A model generated the notes under the pieces. That model had not been told where the DNA came from. It made no database searches and saw only the letters and a program-made list of their open reading frames with translations. Positions 35,911-45,120 of a stretch of 64,000 bases of DNA are shown here, one piece after another. This stretch comes from Chryseobacterium formosum (GTDB taxonomy: Bacteria > Bacteroidota > Bacteroidia > Flavobacteriales > Weeksellaceae). Numbering within the stretch: the first letter of the stretch is position 1; each line of letters begins with the position of its first letter. A program made the position numbers and the translations under genes. The stretch covers positions 245,233 through 309,232 of the forward strand of contig NZ_JAOVZW010000004.1 in NCBI RefSeq assembly GCF_026460885.1. Reading direction: 5' to 3'.

Positions 35911-36016
35911 AAATGTTGCCGAAAAATGCAATATTTCTTACTTTTGAGCAATTAAAAATTCAGGGATTGAATCATTTAACACAATTCCTTAAGATCTTAA
36001 AAATAAAAATCTGCAT

Positions 36017-36292
36017 ATGAAAAAATTAGTTATATGTTTAGCTCTTGCAACTGTAGCGATAAGCTGTAAAAAAATTCAGGCTGGAGGAAATAAAAATGTT
36101 ATCAAATTGGAAGAAGGTACAGAAAGATATTCTGATGATCATCAAGGTGGTGCAGAATCTCATGGAAATGCACACGAAGCTGCAACTCCTGCTCATGCAG
36201 AGCCAGCTCACGGCGCTCACGAAACTGAAGCTCCAAAAACCGATTCTACAGCTGCTGTAAAGCACAAGGAAACAGCAAAGTCAGAACACTAA
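36017..36292 (+). CDS. Small His/Ala-rich lipoprotein
   Basis: A 91-residue protein. Signal peptide KKLVICLALATVAIS with lipobox Cys (AISCKK, C16), then a low-complexity tail with repeated Ala-His-Glu words (AESHGNAHEAATPAHAEPAH). The His-rich tail could bind metal ions such as Zn or Ni (inference only). No recognised family. A terminator follows. It has about ten histidines in the last 50 residues. Confidence 0.75.
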   Translation: MKKLVICLALATVAISCKKIQAGGNKNVIKLEEGTERYSDDHQGGAESHGNAHEAATPAHAEPAHGAHETEAPKTDSTAAVKHKETAKSEH

Positions 36293-36312
36293 TTTTTCTG
36301 AAAATAATATAA

Positions 36313-36338
36313 AAATCCTGCTTTTTGCGGGATTTTTT
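36313..36338 (+). terminator. Rho-independent terminator
   Basis: Stem AAATCCTGC / GCGGGATTT with one G-U pair and T-run. Confidence 0.88.
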
Positions 36339-36431
36339 GTTGAATAAAATTTAAATCACTCTCAATTAAATTAAACCTTTTTGTTTGTGGTGATGGACAA
36401 TTTTTCTAATTTTAACAAAATTTAATTTACA

Positions 36432-37811
36432 ATGCAAGAAACATTAAATTACATCAACGAAAACAAACAGCGTTTTGTTGATGAATTGTTTGAGTTACTT
36501 AGAATTCCTTCTATTTCTGCTGATCCGGTATATAGCAATGACGTTTTAAAATGTGCTGAAGTTTGTGCAGAACACCTTAAAAGTGCAGGTGCAGATAACG
36601 TTGAAGTTTGTACTACCAAAGGTTATCCAATTGTTTTTGGTGAAAAACTGATCGACGAAAAACTTCCTACAGTTTTGGTTTATGGTCATTATGATGTACA
36701 ACCTGCAGATCCGTTAGAATTGTGGAAAAAACCACCTTTTGAGCCTTATATTGAAAAAACTGAACTTCACCCTGAAGGAGCAATTTTCGCAAGAGGTTCT
36801 GCGGATGATAAAGGACAGTTTTTTATGCAGATCAAAGCCTTTGAGGCGATGATGAAAACGAATTCTCTACCTTGTAATGTGAAATTTATCTTGGAAGGTG
36901 AGGAAGAAGTTGGCTCTGTAAGTTTAGGAAGTTGGGTAAATGAAAACAAAGAAAAGCTTTCTTGTGACTGTATTTTGATTTCTGATACGCATATTTACAG
37001 CAACGAGCAACCGACTGTTACTACAGGTTTGAGAGGGTTAAGCTATGTGGAAGTTGAAGTTGAAGGGCCAAACAGAGACTTGCATTCCGGACTTTATGGC
37101 GGAGCAGTTCCAAATCCTATTCATGTTTTATCACGAATGATTGCTAAATTGATTGATGATGATGGGCGTATCTTAATCGATGGTTTTTATGAAAATGTAG
37201 AAGCTGTTTCTGATGAAGAAAGAGCAGAAATGAATAAGTTAAAAGATAATCCTGCAGAATTTAAAAAATCAATTGGTTTAAATGATGTTGAAGGAGAAAA
37301 AGGATATACAACCTTGGAGAGAACTTCTATTCGCCCAACATTAGACTGCAACGGAATTTGGGGCGGTTATACAGGTGAAGGTGCGAAAACGGTGATTCCA
37401 TCTAAAGCTTCTGCTAAAATTTCGATGCGTTTGGTTCCTTATCAGACTCCTGAAGAAATTACTGAAAAATTTACTAGATATTTTGAAAAAATTGCTCCTA
37501 CAAACGTAAGGGTGAAAGTAACTCCGCATCACGGTGGGACGCCATATGTTTTGCCAACAGATACTAAAGAATATTTAGCGGCTAAAAATGCAATGCAAAC
37601 TGCTTTTGGAAAAGAGGTTCTTCCTTACAGAGGTGGTGGAAGTATTCCTATTACATCAATGTTTGAGCAAGTTTTGGGAGCTAAATCTGTATTGATGGGA
37701 TTTGGTTTGGATTCTGATGCGATACACTCTCCCAACGAACATTACGGTTTGTTTAATTTCTATAAAGGAATTGAAAGTATTCCAATGTTTTTTGAGAATT
37801 ATTCTAAGTGA
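36432..37811 (+). CDS. M20-family metallo-dipeptidase
   Basis: A 459-residue dipeptidase of the M20 family (carnosinase/CNDP-like). Metal-binding and catalytic motifs are present: VYGHYDVQP, RGSADDKGQF, the catalytic Glu in LEGEEEVGS, ILISDTHIY and the last His in DAIHSPNEHYGL. The lid domain lies around residues 200-320. No signal peptide, so it is cytoplasmic and hydrolyses dipeptides released from protein uptake. Monocistronic with a terminator. Confidence 0.93.
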   Translation: MQETLNYINENKQRFVDELFELLRIPSISADPVYSNDVLKCAEVCAEHLKSAGADNVEVCTTKGYPIVFGEKLIDEKLPTVLVYGHYDVQPADPLELWKKPPFEPYIEKTELHPEGAIFARGSADDKGQFFMQIKAFEAMMKTNSLPCNVKFILEGEEEVGSVSLGSWVNENKEKLSCDCILISDTHIYSNEQPTVTTGLRGLSYVEVEVEGPNRDLHSGLYGGAVPNPIHVLSRMIAKLIDDDGRILIDGFYENVEAVSDEERAEMNKLKDNPAEFKKSIGLNDVEGEKGYTTLERTSIRPTLDCNGIWGGYTGEGAKTVIPSKASAKISMRLVPYQTPEEITEKFTRYFEKIAPTNVRVKVTPHHGGTPYVLPTDTKEYLAAKNAMQTAFGKEVLPYRGGGSIPITSMFEQVLGAKSVLMGFGLDSDAIHSPNEHYGLFNFYKGIESIPMFFENYSK

Positions 37812-37838
37812 AAAGTGAATTAATTTGTTAAATATTAG

Positions 37839-37870
37839 TCCTTGAGAAATTTTTCTTGAGGATTTTTTTA
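37839..37870 (+). terminator. Rho-independent terminator
   Basis: Arms TCCTTGAGAA and TTCTTGAGGA pair with two G-U pairs; seven T follow. Confidence 0.85.
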
Positions 37871-37944
37871 TTTTAACATTTTTTTATGTTGAGATATTTA
37901 AAGTTTTTTTATATTTACGTTAAAATAATTAAAAATTAAGTTTT

Positions 37945-38943
37945 ATGAAAAAAGTTTTATTTTTTGTGTCATCAATGATATGCTTAAGTTTATCAGCACA
38001 AACAATTGTTACTGAAAATTTTAGTTCATTAACAGCGGGTAATTTAGCTACAGATCTTACAGGTACTACAGCTGGTCAAGGTGGATATAAAATTTTTGGT
38101 GGTGCGGTTACCGACTATCAAGTTACTACTGTAGATGCTTCACATGGCAACTCTTTACAGATAATAAGTGGTGATAACTTTAGTTCAACAGCAAATACGT
38201 ATAATCGATTTGCATTTAAAGGTATAACACCTGTTACTGCTACCACTGGTAATAATATATTAAAAGGATCTATTGATATTTACACAGGACCAGCGACTGG
38301 TGCTGGAAGAATAACAGCAGATTTATATGATGCAACAAGTGGGATTGTAGGAATAGGTTATGATTATGCAACAAAGAAAATTGTTGGGAAAGCTAGATTG
38401 ACATTAATATCAACTGGAGCAACTGCATATTATTCTATTAATTTGACTCAAACGAATACGTATCCTGCAAATACTTGGGTTTCAGTAACTTTTACGTATA
38501 ATAAAACAACAGGTGCATATACATGGATAACTCCTGAAGGAACATTTACTTTCACAAATAGTCTTTATAGCTTAAGTCCAGGATTAGATCCTACTGAATA
38601 TGATTTTATTTCTTCAACATTGACAGGAAATACGGTTGCAAATACAGCTTCGCTTGATAATTTTAGTTTACAGTATACAAATACATCAACATTAGGTATT
38701 ACAGATGTTAAAACTGTTGGAAAAGTTGGCATAGCAATATATCCAAATCCAACTTCAGATATTTTGAATATTAATTCAGATTCTAAAGTTATATCAGTTT
38801 CTGTGGTTGACTTGACAGGAAAAAAAGCAAATGTGAGATTAGAAGGTACTCAAGTAGATGTAAGAAGTCTTCCTGCAGGAACTTATTTAATTAATGTTGG
38901 AACTAAAGATGGTATTTCTACTGAGAAATTTATTAAAAAATAA
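37945..38943 (+). CDS. T9SS-secreted protein (paralogue a)
   Basis: A 332-residue exported protein: signal peptide MKKVLFFVSSMICLSLSAQ, a ~220-residue beta-rich domain (VTENFSSLTAGNL, ANTWVSVTFTYNKTTGAYT) and a type A T9SS sorting domain of about 75 residues (IYPNPTSDILNINSDSK, VDLTGKKANV, LPAGTYLINVG, ending TEKFIKK). The sorting domain core SDILNINSDSK is identical to the one at 7209-8525. The next gene (39133) is a paralogue. The central domain resembles jelly-roll/choice-of-anchor regions; a ligand cannot be named. Confidence 0.85.
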   Translation: MKKVLFFVSSMICLSLSAQTIVTENFSSLTAGNLATDLTGTTAGQGGYKIFGGAVTDYQVTTVDASHGNSLQIISGDNFSSTANTYNRFAFKGITPVTATTGNNILKGSIDIYTGPATGAGRITADLYDATSGIVGIGYDYATKKIVGKARLTLISTGATAYYSINLTQTNTYPANTWVSVTFTYNKTTGAYTWITPEGTFTFTNSLYSLSPGLDPTEYDFISSTLTGNTVANTASLDNFSLQYTNTSTLGITDVKTVGKVGIAIYPNPTSDILNINSDSKVISVSVVDLTGKKANVRLEGTQVDVRSLPAGTYLINVGTKDGISTEKFIKK

Positions 38944-38967
38944 TATTTGATAAAAAATTCAGTATAT

Positions 38968-38997
38968 AAAGCATTCCAATTGGAGTGCTTTTTTTTA
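38968..38997 (+). terminator. Rho-independent terminator
   Basis: Stem AAAGCATTCC / GGAGTGCTTT (one G-U) and eight T. Confidence 0.9.
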
Positions 38998-39132
38998 CAT
39001 AATGAATTTCGCTTGTTGAAATTCATCAAATTTGTGATATTTTTAAATATAAATTCTAACATAAGAGAATTAATAGATTATTGTTTAAGGATAGAGAAAA
39101 AAATATTAACTTTATCAAAAATTTAAAATATT

Positions 39133-40110
39133 ATGAAAAGAACATTACTTTCTTTAATGCTGTTAGGATCAATTTACGGAACAGCACAAATTCTTCAGCA
39201 AGAAAATTTTGATGCACTTACTACTGCTACTGCAATAGGACAATCATCTCCTGTATATGCTTTTCTTGGTGGTGCTAATTCAGATTACTCCGTTGTAACA
39301 TCTGGAACAGGTAAAGCTTTACAGATTTCTGCTCCTGGTACTGTAATAACTCCAGCAATTGCAGAACGTTATATGTGGAAAAATGGTTTAGCAGCTGCAT
39401 GGACTGCAAGAACTGCAGGGAACAATGTTTTTCAAGTTGAATATGATTATTTTACTGGATCAACTTCTACAAGTAATAATGGTGGTGGGATAGAAGTTAT
39501 TGATGATCCTGCTGGAAAAGTTTTTTGTGGACTAACTGTTCACCAAGCTACTAAAACTGTTCTTGGAGTTTATACTACAGCTACTGGTACAAATTCTAGT
39601 ACAGATGTAGGTACTGGTACAACTCCAGCAGCTGTAACATTACCTGCAAATACATGGGTGAGACTTGGATTTGCTTATAATACGACAAATGGTACGGTAA
39701 CATTTAAAGGTCCTGGGTTTTCAAAAGTTATTACTGGTACATTAATTACAACACCTGCGGAAATTGATTATGCTGCTTATCCTTTAGCTACAAATACAGT
39801 TGCTTCTATTCATTTATTTGACAACATGATTGCAAGAGCAGTAGCAACAGAGAGTTTAAATTTAGCTACAAGTGATGTCGTATTAAAAGAACAGTCTGTA
39901 TCTATTTTTCCAAGCCCGGCAACTGACTTTATTAATGTCGAATCAAAAGCAAAAATCCTAAATGCATATATTTATGATATGACGGGTGTAAGATCTGATG
40001 CCAACTTTGCAGATAGTAAAGTAGATGTAAGAAAATTACCAAGTGGAGTTTATATGTTGGGTTTAAAAACTGAAAATGGTTTATTAACCAAAAAATTCAT
40101 TAAAAAATAG
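39133..40110 (+). CDS. T9SS-secreted protein (paralogue b)
   Basis: A 325-residue protein with signal peptide MKRTLLSLMLLGSIYGTAQ, a jelly-roll-like domain (QQENFDALTTATAIG, ANTWVRLGFAYNTTNGTVT) and a T9SS type A sorting domain (IFPSPATDFINVESKAK, YDMTGVR, LPSGVYMLGLK, ending TKKFIKK). The layout, the ANTWV segment and the sorting domain mirror the preceding gene, indicating duplication with divergence. Expressed from its own unit with a terminator. Confidence 0.84.
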   Translation: MKRTLLSLMLLGSIYGTAQILQQENFDALTTATAIGQSSPVYAFLGGANSDYSVVTSGTGKALQISAPGTVITPAIAERYMWKNGLAAAWTARTAGNNVFQVEYDYFTGSTSTSNNGGGIEVIDDPAGKVFCGLTVHQATKTVLGVYTTATGTNSSTDVGTGTTPAAVTLPANTWVRLGFAYNTTNGTVTFKGPGFSKVITGTLITTPAEIDYAAYPLATNTVASIHLFDNMIARAVATESLNLATSDVVLKEQSVSIFPSPATDFINVESKAKILNAYIYDMTGVRSDANFADSKVDVRKLPSGVYMLGLKTENGLLTKKFIKK

Positions 40111-40130
40111 TAGCTGATTAAATTCATTAA

Positions 40131-40162
40131 AAAAAATCGTTCTAAAAAGAACGATTTTTTTT
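40131..40162 (+). terminator. Rho-independent terminator
   Basis: A 13-bp perfect stem (AAAAAATCGTTCT / AGAACGATTTTTT) with a 4-base loop and T-run. Confidence 0.92.
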
Positions 40163-40229
40163 GTTTCAATGTATTGTGAATAATATTTTTTTGTATATTT
40201 AAAAACTAAATAACATCAAAATATTAACC

Positions 40230-41027
40230 ATGAAAAAACTCACATTACTGGCTATCTGTGCCTTGTTTTCAAATTCTTTATTTTCACAACAGTGGGATGG
40301 ACCTCAAAATTTCACGGACCCTATTTCCAGAAATGGAAAAGTTAATATTGGTCCTACTATAGGTAATTCTTTAGTTAATATTGGAGGTCACTTAAGACTA
40401 GCAAATTCTCAAGAAAACTTATTTTTGGGTAATGATAGTCCACGTTTATATTTTGGATATAAAGAACCAAGAGGTAATTTATCTCTGGATTCATTTTTCA
40501 CTATGCAATATTTAAATGATGATCAAAATGGAATGACAATAAGTACCAATCCGGGATTGTATATTTTTCCATCATTTGAAAATACGAGTCTTGCAGGTAC
40601 AATTGAAGATGGACATAAAATATTTTATGTCTCCTATCTAAATGGAAAACTTGGGATGGGTACTAATTCAATAAACCAGTCAAATGGAGACGGTTATCGT
40701 CTTTTTGTAAAAGACGGCATCAAAACAGAGAAAGTAAAAGTAGAAATTGCAGCCAATAACGGTTGGGCAGATTATGTCTTCAAAAAAGATTATAAACTTA
40801 TGTCTTTAAATGACTTGCAATCTTACATTAATGAAAAGGGTCATTTACCTGAAGTTCCAACTACTGAAGAAGCTATTGCGAATGGTATTGAACTTAAAGA
40901 GATGAATATTCTTTTATTGAAAAAAATAGAAGAGCTGACTTTATATACATTACAGCAGCAAAAAAATATTGACGACCAGAATACTCGTATTGAAATGCTT
41001 GAGAAGAAAATAAATACATCTAATTAA
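40230..41027 (+). CDS. Exported tail-fibre/S74-like protein (paralogue a)
   Basis: A 265-residue exported protein: signal peptide ending NSLFSQ, mature start QWDGPQNFTD, a beta-rich middle and a C-terminal segment of a type seen in Bacteroidota proteins with tail-fibre or intramolecular-chaperone (S74-like) ends: LFVKDGIKTEKVKVEIAA, then LNDLQSYINEKGHLPEVP and a coiled coil ending the protein. The coiled coil (ELTLYTLQQQKNIDDQ) suggests trimerisation. No T9SS sorting domain is seen. The next gene is a close paralogue. Function unknown, surface or periplasmic location inferred. Confidence 0.75.
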   Translation: MKKLTLLAICALFSNSLFSQQWDGPQNFTDPISRNGKVNIGPTIGNSLVNIGGHLRLANSQENLFLGNDSPRLYFGYKEPRGNLSLDSFFTMQYLNDDQNGMTISTNPGLYIFPSFENTSLAGTIEDGHKIFYVSYLNGKLGMGTNSINQSNGDGYRLFVKDGIKTEKVKVEIAANNGWADYVFKKDYKLMSLNDLQSYINEKGHLPEVPTTEEAIANGIELKEMNILLLKKIEELTLYTLQQQKNIDDQNTRIEMLEKKINTSN

Positions 41028-41238
41028 TTCAGTAGTTAATCAATTAATTAAAAAAACTTTCCAATTAATTTCTGTCATTTTGAGTAATAAATGTCAGTGT
41101 AGTTGTCATTATTCTTTGATACAGTGCTCATGTGGATTAAAATAATTTATTAATCTGTCTTAAAGAATTATTGATTTCGCTGTGAACATTTGTAAAACTC
41201 AATATTAAAATAATAACTAAATCATAAAAATTTATACC

Positions 41239-42021
41239 ATGAAAAAAATCTTTCTATTAGCAGCGTGTGCCTTATTTTCAAATGCTTTATTCGCTCAGCA
41301 ATGGGATGGACCGCAAACTACTTCAGATCATATTTACAGAAGGGGAAATGTAAGTATTGGAACTGGTACCAACATTGATAAACTAAATGTTGGTGCAGGA
41401 AATATTAGGATATTGTATGATAGCAGGATAGCTCCTAATGTAAGAAATAGCTTAATCTTTGGAAATGGTCGACAAGAAGAAATCGATTTTTATATTACGA
41501 AGCTTGCAAAAGGTCTGCATATTTATCCTCTTTATTTGCAATTAGATAACAATATTGCACCACCAACATTTTATATTTCAAATTCCTCAAAAATTGGTAT
41601 GGGAACATATGAGGTAGACTGTTCAAGCTGCCAAGAATATCATCTTTTCGTAAAAGATGGCATTAAAACCGAAAGAATAAAAGTAGAAATCGCTGCCAAT
41701 AACGGTTGGGCAGATTATGTTTTCAATAAAGACTATAAGCTTATGCCATTAAATGATTTGCAAGCTTATATTTCTGATAAAGGACATTTACCAGAAGTTC
41801 CTACCACAGAAGAAGCGATTGCTAATGGTATTGAGCTTAAAGAAATGAATATTCTTTTGCTTAAAAAAGTAGAGGAATTAACGTTGTATTTGATCGATCA
41901 GAACAAAATCAATCAAAATCAAAAAACAGAATTAGAATCAAATCGAAGAGAAATCGACGATATGAAAAAAAAGCTTAATTCTTTGCTTAACAATCAAAAT
42001 AATTTGTCTAATAATAAATAA
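41239..42021 (+). CDS. Exported tail-fibre/S74-like protein (paralogue b)
   Basis: A 260-residue paralogue of the preceding protein: signal peptide MKKIFLLAACALFSNALFAQ and mature start QWDGPQTTSD. The last ~110 residues are nearly identical (VKVEIAANNGWADYVF, LPEVPTTEEAIANGIELKE), while the middle differs strongly, with only short shared motifs such as KIGMG/KLGMG. A Cys pair (CSSC) is peculiar to this copy. It stops 8 bases before the next gene, so it is probably co-transcribed with the 1004-residue protein. The 211-base gap before it holds no gene. Confidence 0.75.
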   Translation: MKKIFLLAACALFSNALFAQQWDGPQTTSDHIYRRGNVSIGTGTNIDKLNVGAGNIRILYDSRIAPNVRNSLIFGNGRQEEIDFYITKLAKGLHIYPLYLQLDNNIAPPTFYISNSSKIGMGTYEVDCSSCQEYHLFVKDGIKTERIKVEIAANNGWADYVFNKDYKLMPLNDLQAYISDKGHLPEVPTTEEAIANGIELKEMNILLLKKVEELTLYLIDQNKINQNQKTELESNRREIDDMKKKLNSLLNNQNNLSNNK

Positions 42022-42028
42022 TGAAAAT

Positions 42029-45000
42029 ATGAGAAAACATACAATATTTTTCATTTTTATGGTTTGTCTGACGAATATTTTATGTCAAACAAAAGGACAA
42101 GCTAAAAATGATAAAATCTATATGAGCCCGGGTGGTACATTAGATAACATATTCGATCATTATGGCAACAAATATGATCCTTCTGATATTCTCATTGGTA
42201 ACGAGAGAAAGAGTTTGAGCGGAACGGCAAACAAATCTACAAATCCGGCACCCATGTCTTGTGGCTTTTTCAATTTATACTTTGAAACGGGATCAGGAAT
42301 GGAAGACGCATCAAATCCGGTACATATGGCAAGAAGAAATGTAGTATGCCGTGTTTTTAATGATCTTTCAGACTTTATCAATTCTCCGTTAAAAACAAAC
42401 GGATTTAATAATAAGGTAAATATATGGGTAAGAAACATCAATAATGCAATACCTGCTCCAAATACTCCAAGTGGAGTTTTAGGTCTTGCAAGCTCTTTCT
42501 ACAGTATGCCTTATAATGCTACAGCAGGATTTGGTGGTATTTCAGATAATGAAATATGGAAAACAATTCATTTGGGTACCGATTCATATGACGGTGTTTT
42601 TTCACCGGTAAACTCAAACGGATCGAGTTCAGGAGTTTCCGGCTTGTTTTACCATGGGATGATGGCCTTCAATTTTTCAGATTCTTCAATAAACTGGAAT
42701 ACTGATCTTTCAGTCGCATCTTTTCCTGGTTTATACGACTTGTATTCTGTAGTCTTGCATGAAATAACCCATGCGGTAGGATTTTCAAGTTTAATCAATG
42801 TTTCGGGTAATTCTAAATTTGGAACAGGATTTAATTACTTTACCCGATATGATGCGTTTTTAAAGAATAGTACTTCTACAGAGTTTCTGTTGAAGAAGGC
42901 TGCTTCAGCTTGCGGAGAAATGTATAATTATTCGTTTAATAATGTTTTAAGCAATAGTATATTAAGCCCTCCAAATAATCTATGCAGTAGTAAAATAAGA
43001 TATGTTGGACTCTCAAATGTTCCCGTATTTACTCCTCCAGGATTTACAGAATCAAGCAGTTTGAGTCATTTTGATGGCAGTTGTGTGTCCCCTAATCCAA
43101 ATTTTGTTACGGAAAGTGCTTATGCGACCAATTCGATTAGAAGATATCTTAAACAAGAAGAGAAAAATGTATTGGTAGATTTAGGATATAGTGTAAACAG
43201 TACATTCGGAGTTAGTACAACATACAATGGTACGACAAGTTATTCGGGACAATTAACGGGAATTAGTGTGGCTGGTTCTAATGATGGGATTAACTATACC
43301 AACGGAACGATCACTTTTACCGGAAATCCAGGAACAGCTATTAATTTATCAAACCTTCTGAGCAATGACTTTGATGCCGCAGGTTTTGAATGTCTTGAAG
43401 ATATTTTTGATTCTACGGCAACGCTTTCGGTGACTTCAGGAACAGCAGGAACAGCTGTGAATTATTCGAGCTCTGTAGCTGGCTTACATTTATTAAGATA
43501 TATTCCTGTTAATTCTGCCGGAAAAAAAGGTAATATTACGTATGTTTATGTCTATGTTAATGAGCAAAATAACTGTACACCTCCTACTGGAACGGGATGT
43601 AACCCGAATGCGAATCTGGTAATTAATCCTCAATTTGAAAGCTTTTTGCCTACACAAGGTTTTGGAAATATAAATAAAGCTTGTAATTGGTCGGATGCCC
43701 ACATTATCACCGGAGGCGCGGATTATTTTAATGCAAATTACACCGATCCTGCTCTCAAAACACCTTGTAACATGATGGGGTATCAACCGGATAATGTTGC
43801 CAACAATAAAGGATATGCAGGGATGATCGTAAGAAAAAGTTACGGGAATCAAATTTATTCTGAATCTATTAAAACAACGCTTGCAAGTCCTTTATTACCT
43901 AATACGAAGTACAGATTAAGCTTTCAGGTTTCATTAGCTGAAGGAAATAGTAAAAATGCGATTAAATTTCAAGCTTACTTATCTAATAATAGCACTTCTT
44001 ACCCAGGATATGGTGAAATTCCTATAGCAAATCCTGCGATGCTGTTTACTGATTCTAACTATGCCACAAATACAAGTACTTGGAAAACCATTACTTTTGA
44101 TTTTACGACAGGTAATGTTGCTGGTCAGACAACATTATATTTAGGAGGGCTGAGTAATATTGATTTTATTTCTAATACTCCATCTCCACAAGGGGTAAAT
44201 GGATGTGGTTATAATAATTACAATGACAGTAGTGTGCCTAATGATTTTGGTGCCTGTTATTATTTTGTAGATAACGTTTCGGTCACTGCTCTTGAAAATA
44301 CAATTGATATGACGCTTGATCTTCCTCAATATATTTGCCCGAATAATGTGATTAGTGATTTATCACTTTATCTTACCGGTTCTTATTTTAACGGAACATT
44401 TTCTGGAAATGGAGTAACAGGAAATACTTTTAATGCTAATGCAGCTGGTCTTGGTACACATACAATTTATTATACATACACTAATACTTCTGGCTGTGTG
44501 ATTACCATTTCTGACGTTATTTTCGTTACCGATAGAGAATCCATTTGTGGACCAGGGAACAACTGTCCTCAGAATTACTCATTCTATGCTACAGAAACTA
44601 ATCCTAATGCCAGTTATCAGGCTTCGGAATATATTTATACAGGAACTGATTATCTTGTTCAGTCTAGTAATACTGTAAACTTGAAAGCAGGTAAATATAT
44701 ACTGATGGAACCAAATTCACATATAGAATATGGATCAACATTTTCAGCTATTATTGAAGATTGTCAAACCAATTTTGCCAGAAGTTCTACTGAAAAACCA
44801 TTGCCTGGGATAGAACAGTCTGGAGATGAATTACAGCTTTACCCCAATCCGGCAGGTGATTTCTTAAATATTAAAATACAGTCACCAATTACCAAAGTTG
44901 AAATCTATGATGCGTCTGGAAAAAAGATGAATTTTAGATTAGAAGGTAATCGTGTAAATGTTAGTCATTTTGTTTCAGGAAGTTATATGATTTATGTAGA

Positions 45001-45043
45001 AACTAAAGTAAACAAGTTTACTAAAAAATTCATCAAAAAATAA
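42029..45043 (+). CDS. Large T9SS-secreted protein with metalloprotease-like HExxH motif
   Basis: A 1004-residue secreted protein: signal peptide ending FMVCLTNILCQT, an N-terminal domain with zinc-binding HEITH (H244, E245, H248) in SVVLHEITHAVGFSS, a metzincin-like pattern, a region with CNPNANLVINPQFESFLP that starts a carbohydrate-binding-type beta domain (residues ~520-755), a coat-hanger-like stack near 850-910 (YIYTGTDYLVQSSNTVNL), and a T9SS type A sorting domain (LYPNPAGDFLNIKI, YDASGKKM, ending TKKFIKK). It is likely a surface or released protease. A third zinc ligand is not obvious. Whether it is active is open. Confidence 0.83.
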   Translation: MRKHTIFFIFMVCLTNILCQTKGQAKNDKIYMSPGGTLDNIFDHYGNKYDPSDILIGNERKSLSGTANKSTNPAPMSCGFFNLYFETGSGMEDASNPVHMARRNVVCRVFNDLSDFINSPLKTNGFNNKVNIWVRNINNAIPAPNTPSGVLGLASSFYSMPYNATAGFGGISDNEIWKTIHLGTDSYDGVFSPVNSNGSSSGVSGLFYHGMMAFNFSDSSINWNTDLSVASFPGLYDLYSVVLHEITHAVGFSSLINVSGNSKFGTGFNYFTRYDAFLKNSTSTEFLLKKAASACGEMYNYSFNNVLSNSILSPPNNLCSSKIRYVGLSNVPVFTPPGFTESSSLSHFDGSCVSPNPNFVTESAYATNSIRRYLKQEEKNVLVDLGYSVNSTFGVSTTYNGTTSYSGQLTGISVAGSNDGINYTNGTITFTGNPGTAINLSNLLSNDFDAAGFECLEDIFDSTATLSVTSGTAGTAVNYSSSVAGLHLLRYIPVNSAGKKGNITYVYVYVNEQNNCTPPTGTGCNPNANLVINPQFESFLPTQGFGNINKACNWSDAHIITGGADYFNANYTDPALKTPCNMMGYQPDNVANNKGYAGMIVRKSYGNQIYSESIKTTLASPLLPNTKYRLSFQVSLAEGNSKNAIKFQAYLSNNSTSYPGYGEIPIANPAMLFTDSNYATNTSTWKTITFDFTTGNVAGQTTLYLGGLSNIDFISNTPSPQGVNGCGYNNYNDSSVPNDFGACYYFVDNVSVTALENTIDMTLDLPQYICPNNVISDLSLYLTGSYFNGTFSGNGVTGNTFNANAAGLGTHTIYYTYTNTSGCVITISDVIFVTDRESICGPGNNCPQNYSFYATETNPNASYQASEYIYTGTDYLVQSSNTVNLKAGKYILMEPNSHIEYGSTFSAIIEDCQTNFARSSTEKPLPGIEQSGDELQLYPNPAGDFLNIKIQSPITKVEIYDASGKKMNFRLEGNRVNVSHFVSGSYMIYVETKVNKFTKKFIKK

Positions 45044-45067
45044 CTTACCGACAAATTTCACTCTAAC

Positions 45068-45094
45068 AAAACGCTCCAAATTGGGGCGTTTTTG
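45068..45094 (+). terminator. Rho-independent terminator
   Basis: Stem AAAACGCTCC / GGGGCGTTTT with one G-U pair and five T. Confidence 0.85.
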
Positions 45095-45120
45095 TTATTT
45101 TAGAGTTTTAAAATTAAAAA

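Noticed and set aside
43493..43852. Minus-strand open frame of 119 codons within the 1004-residue gene
   Set aside because: Antisense shadow of a conserved beta-rich domain, no signal or start context.
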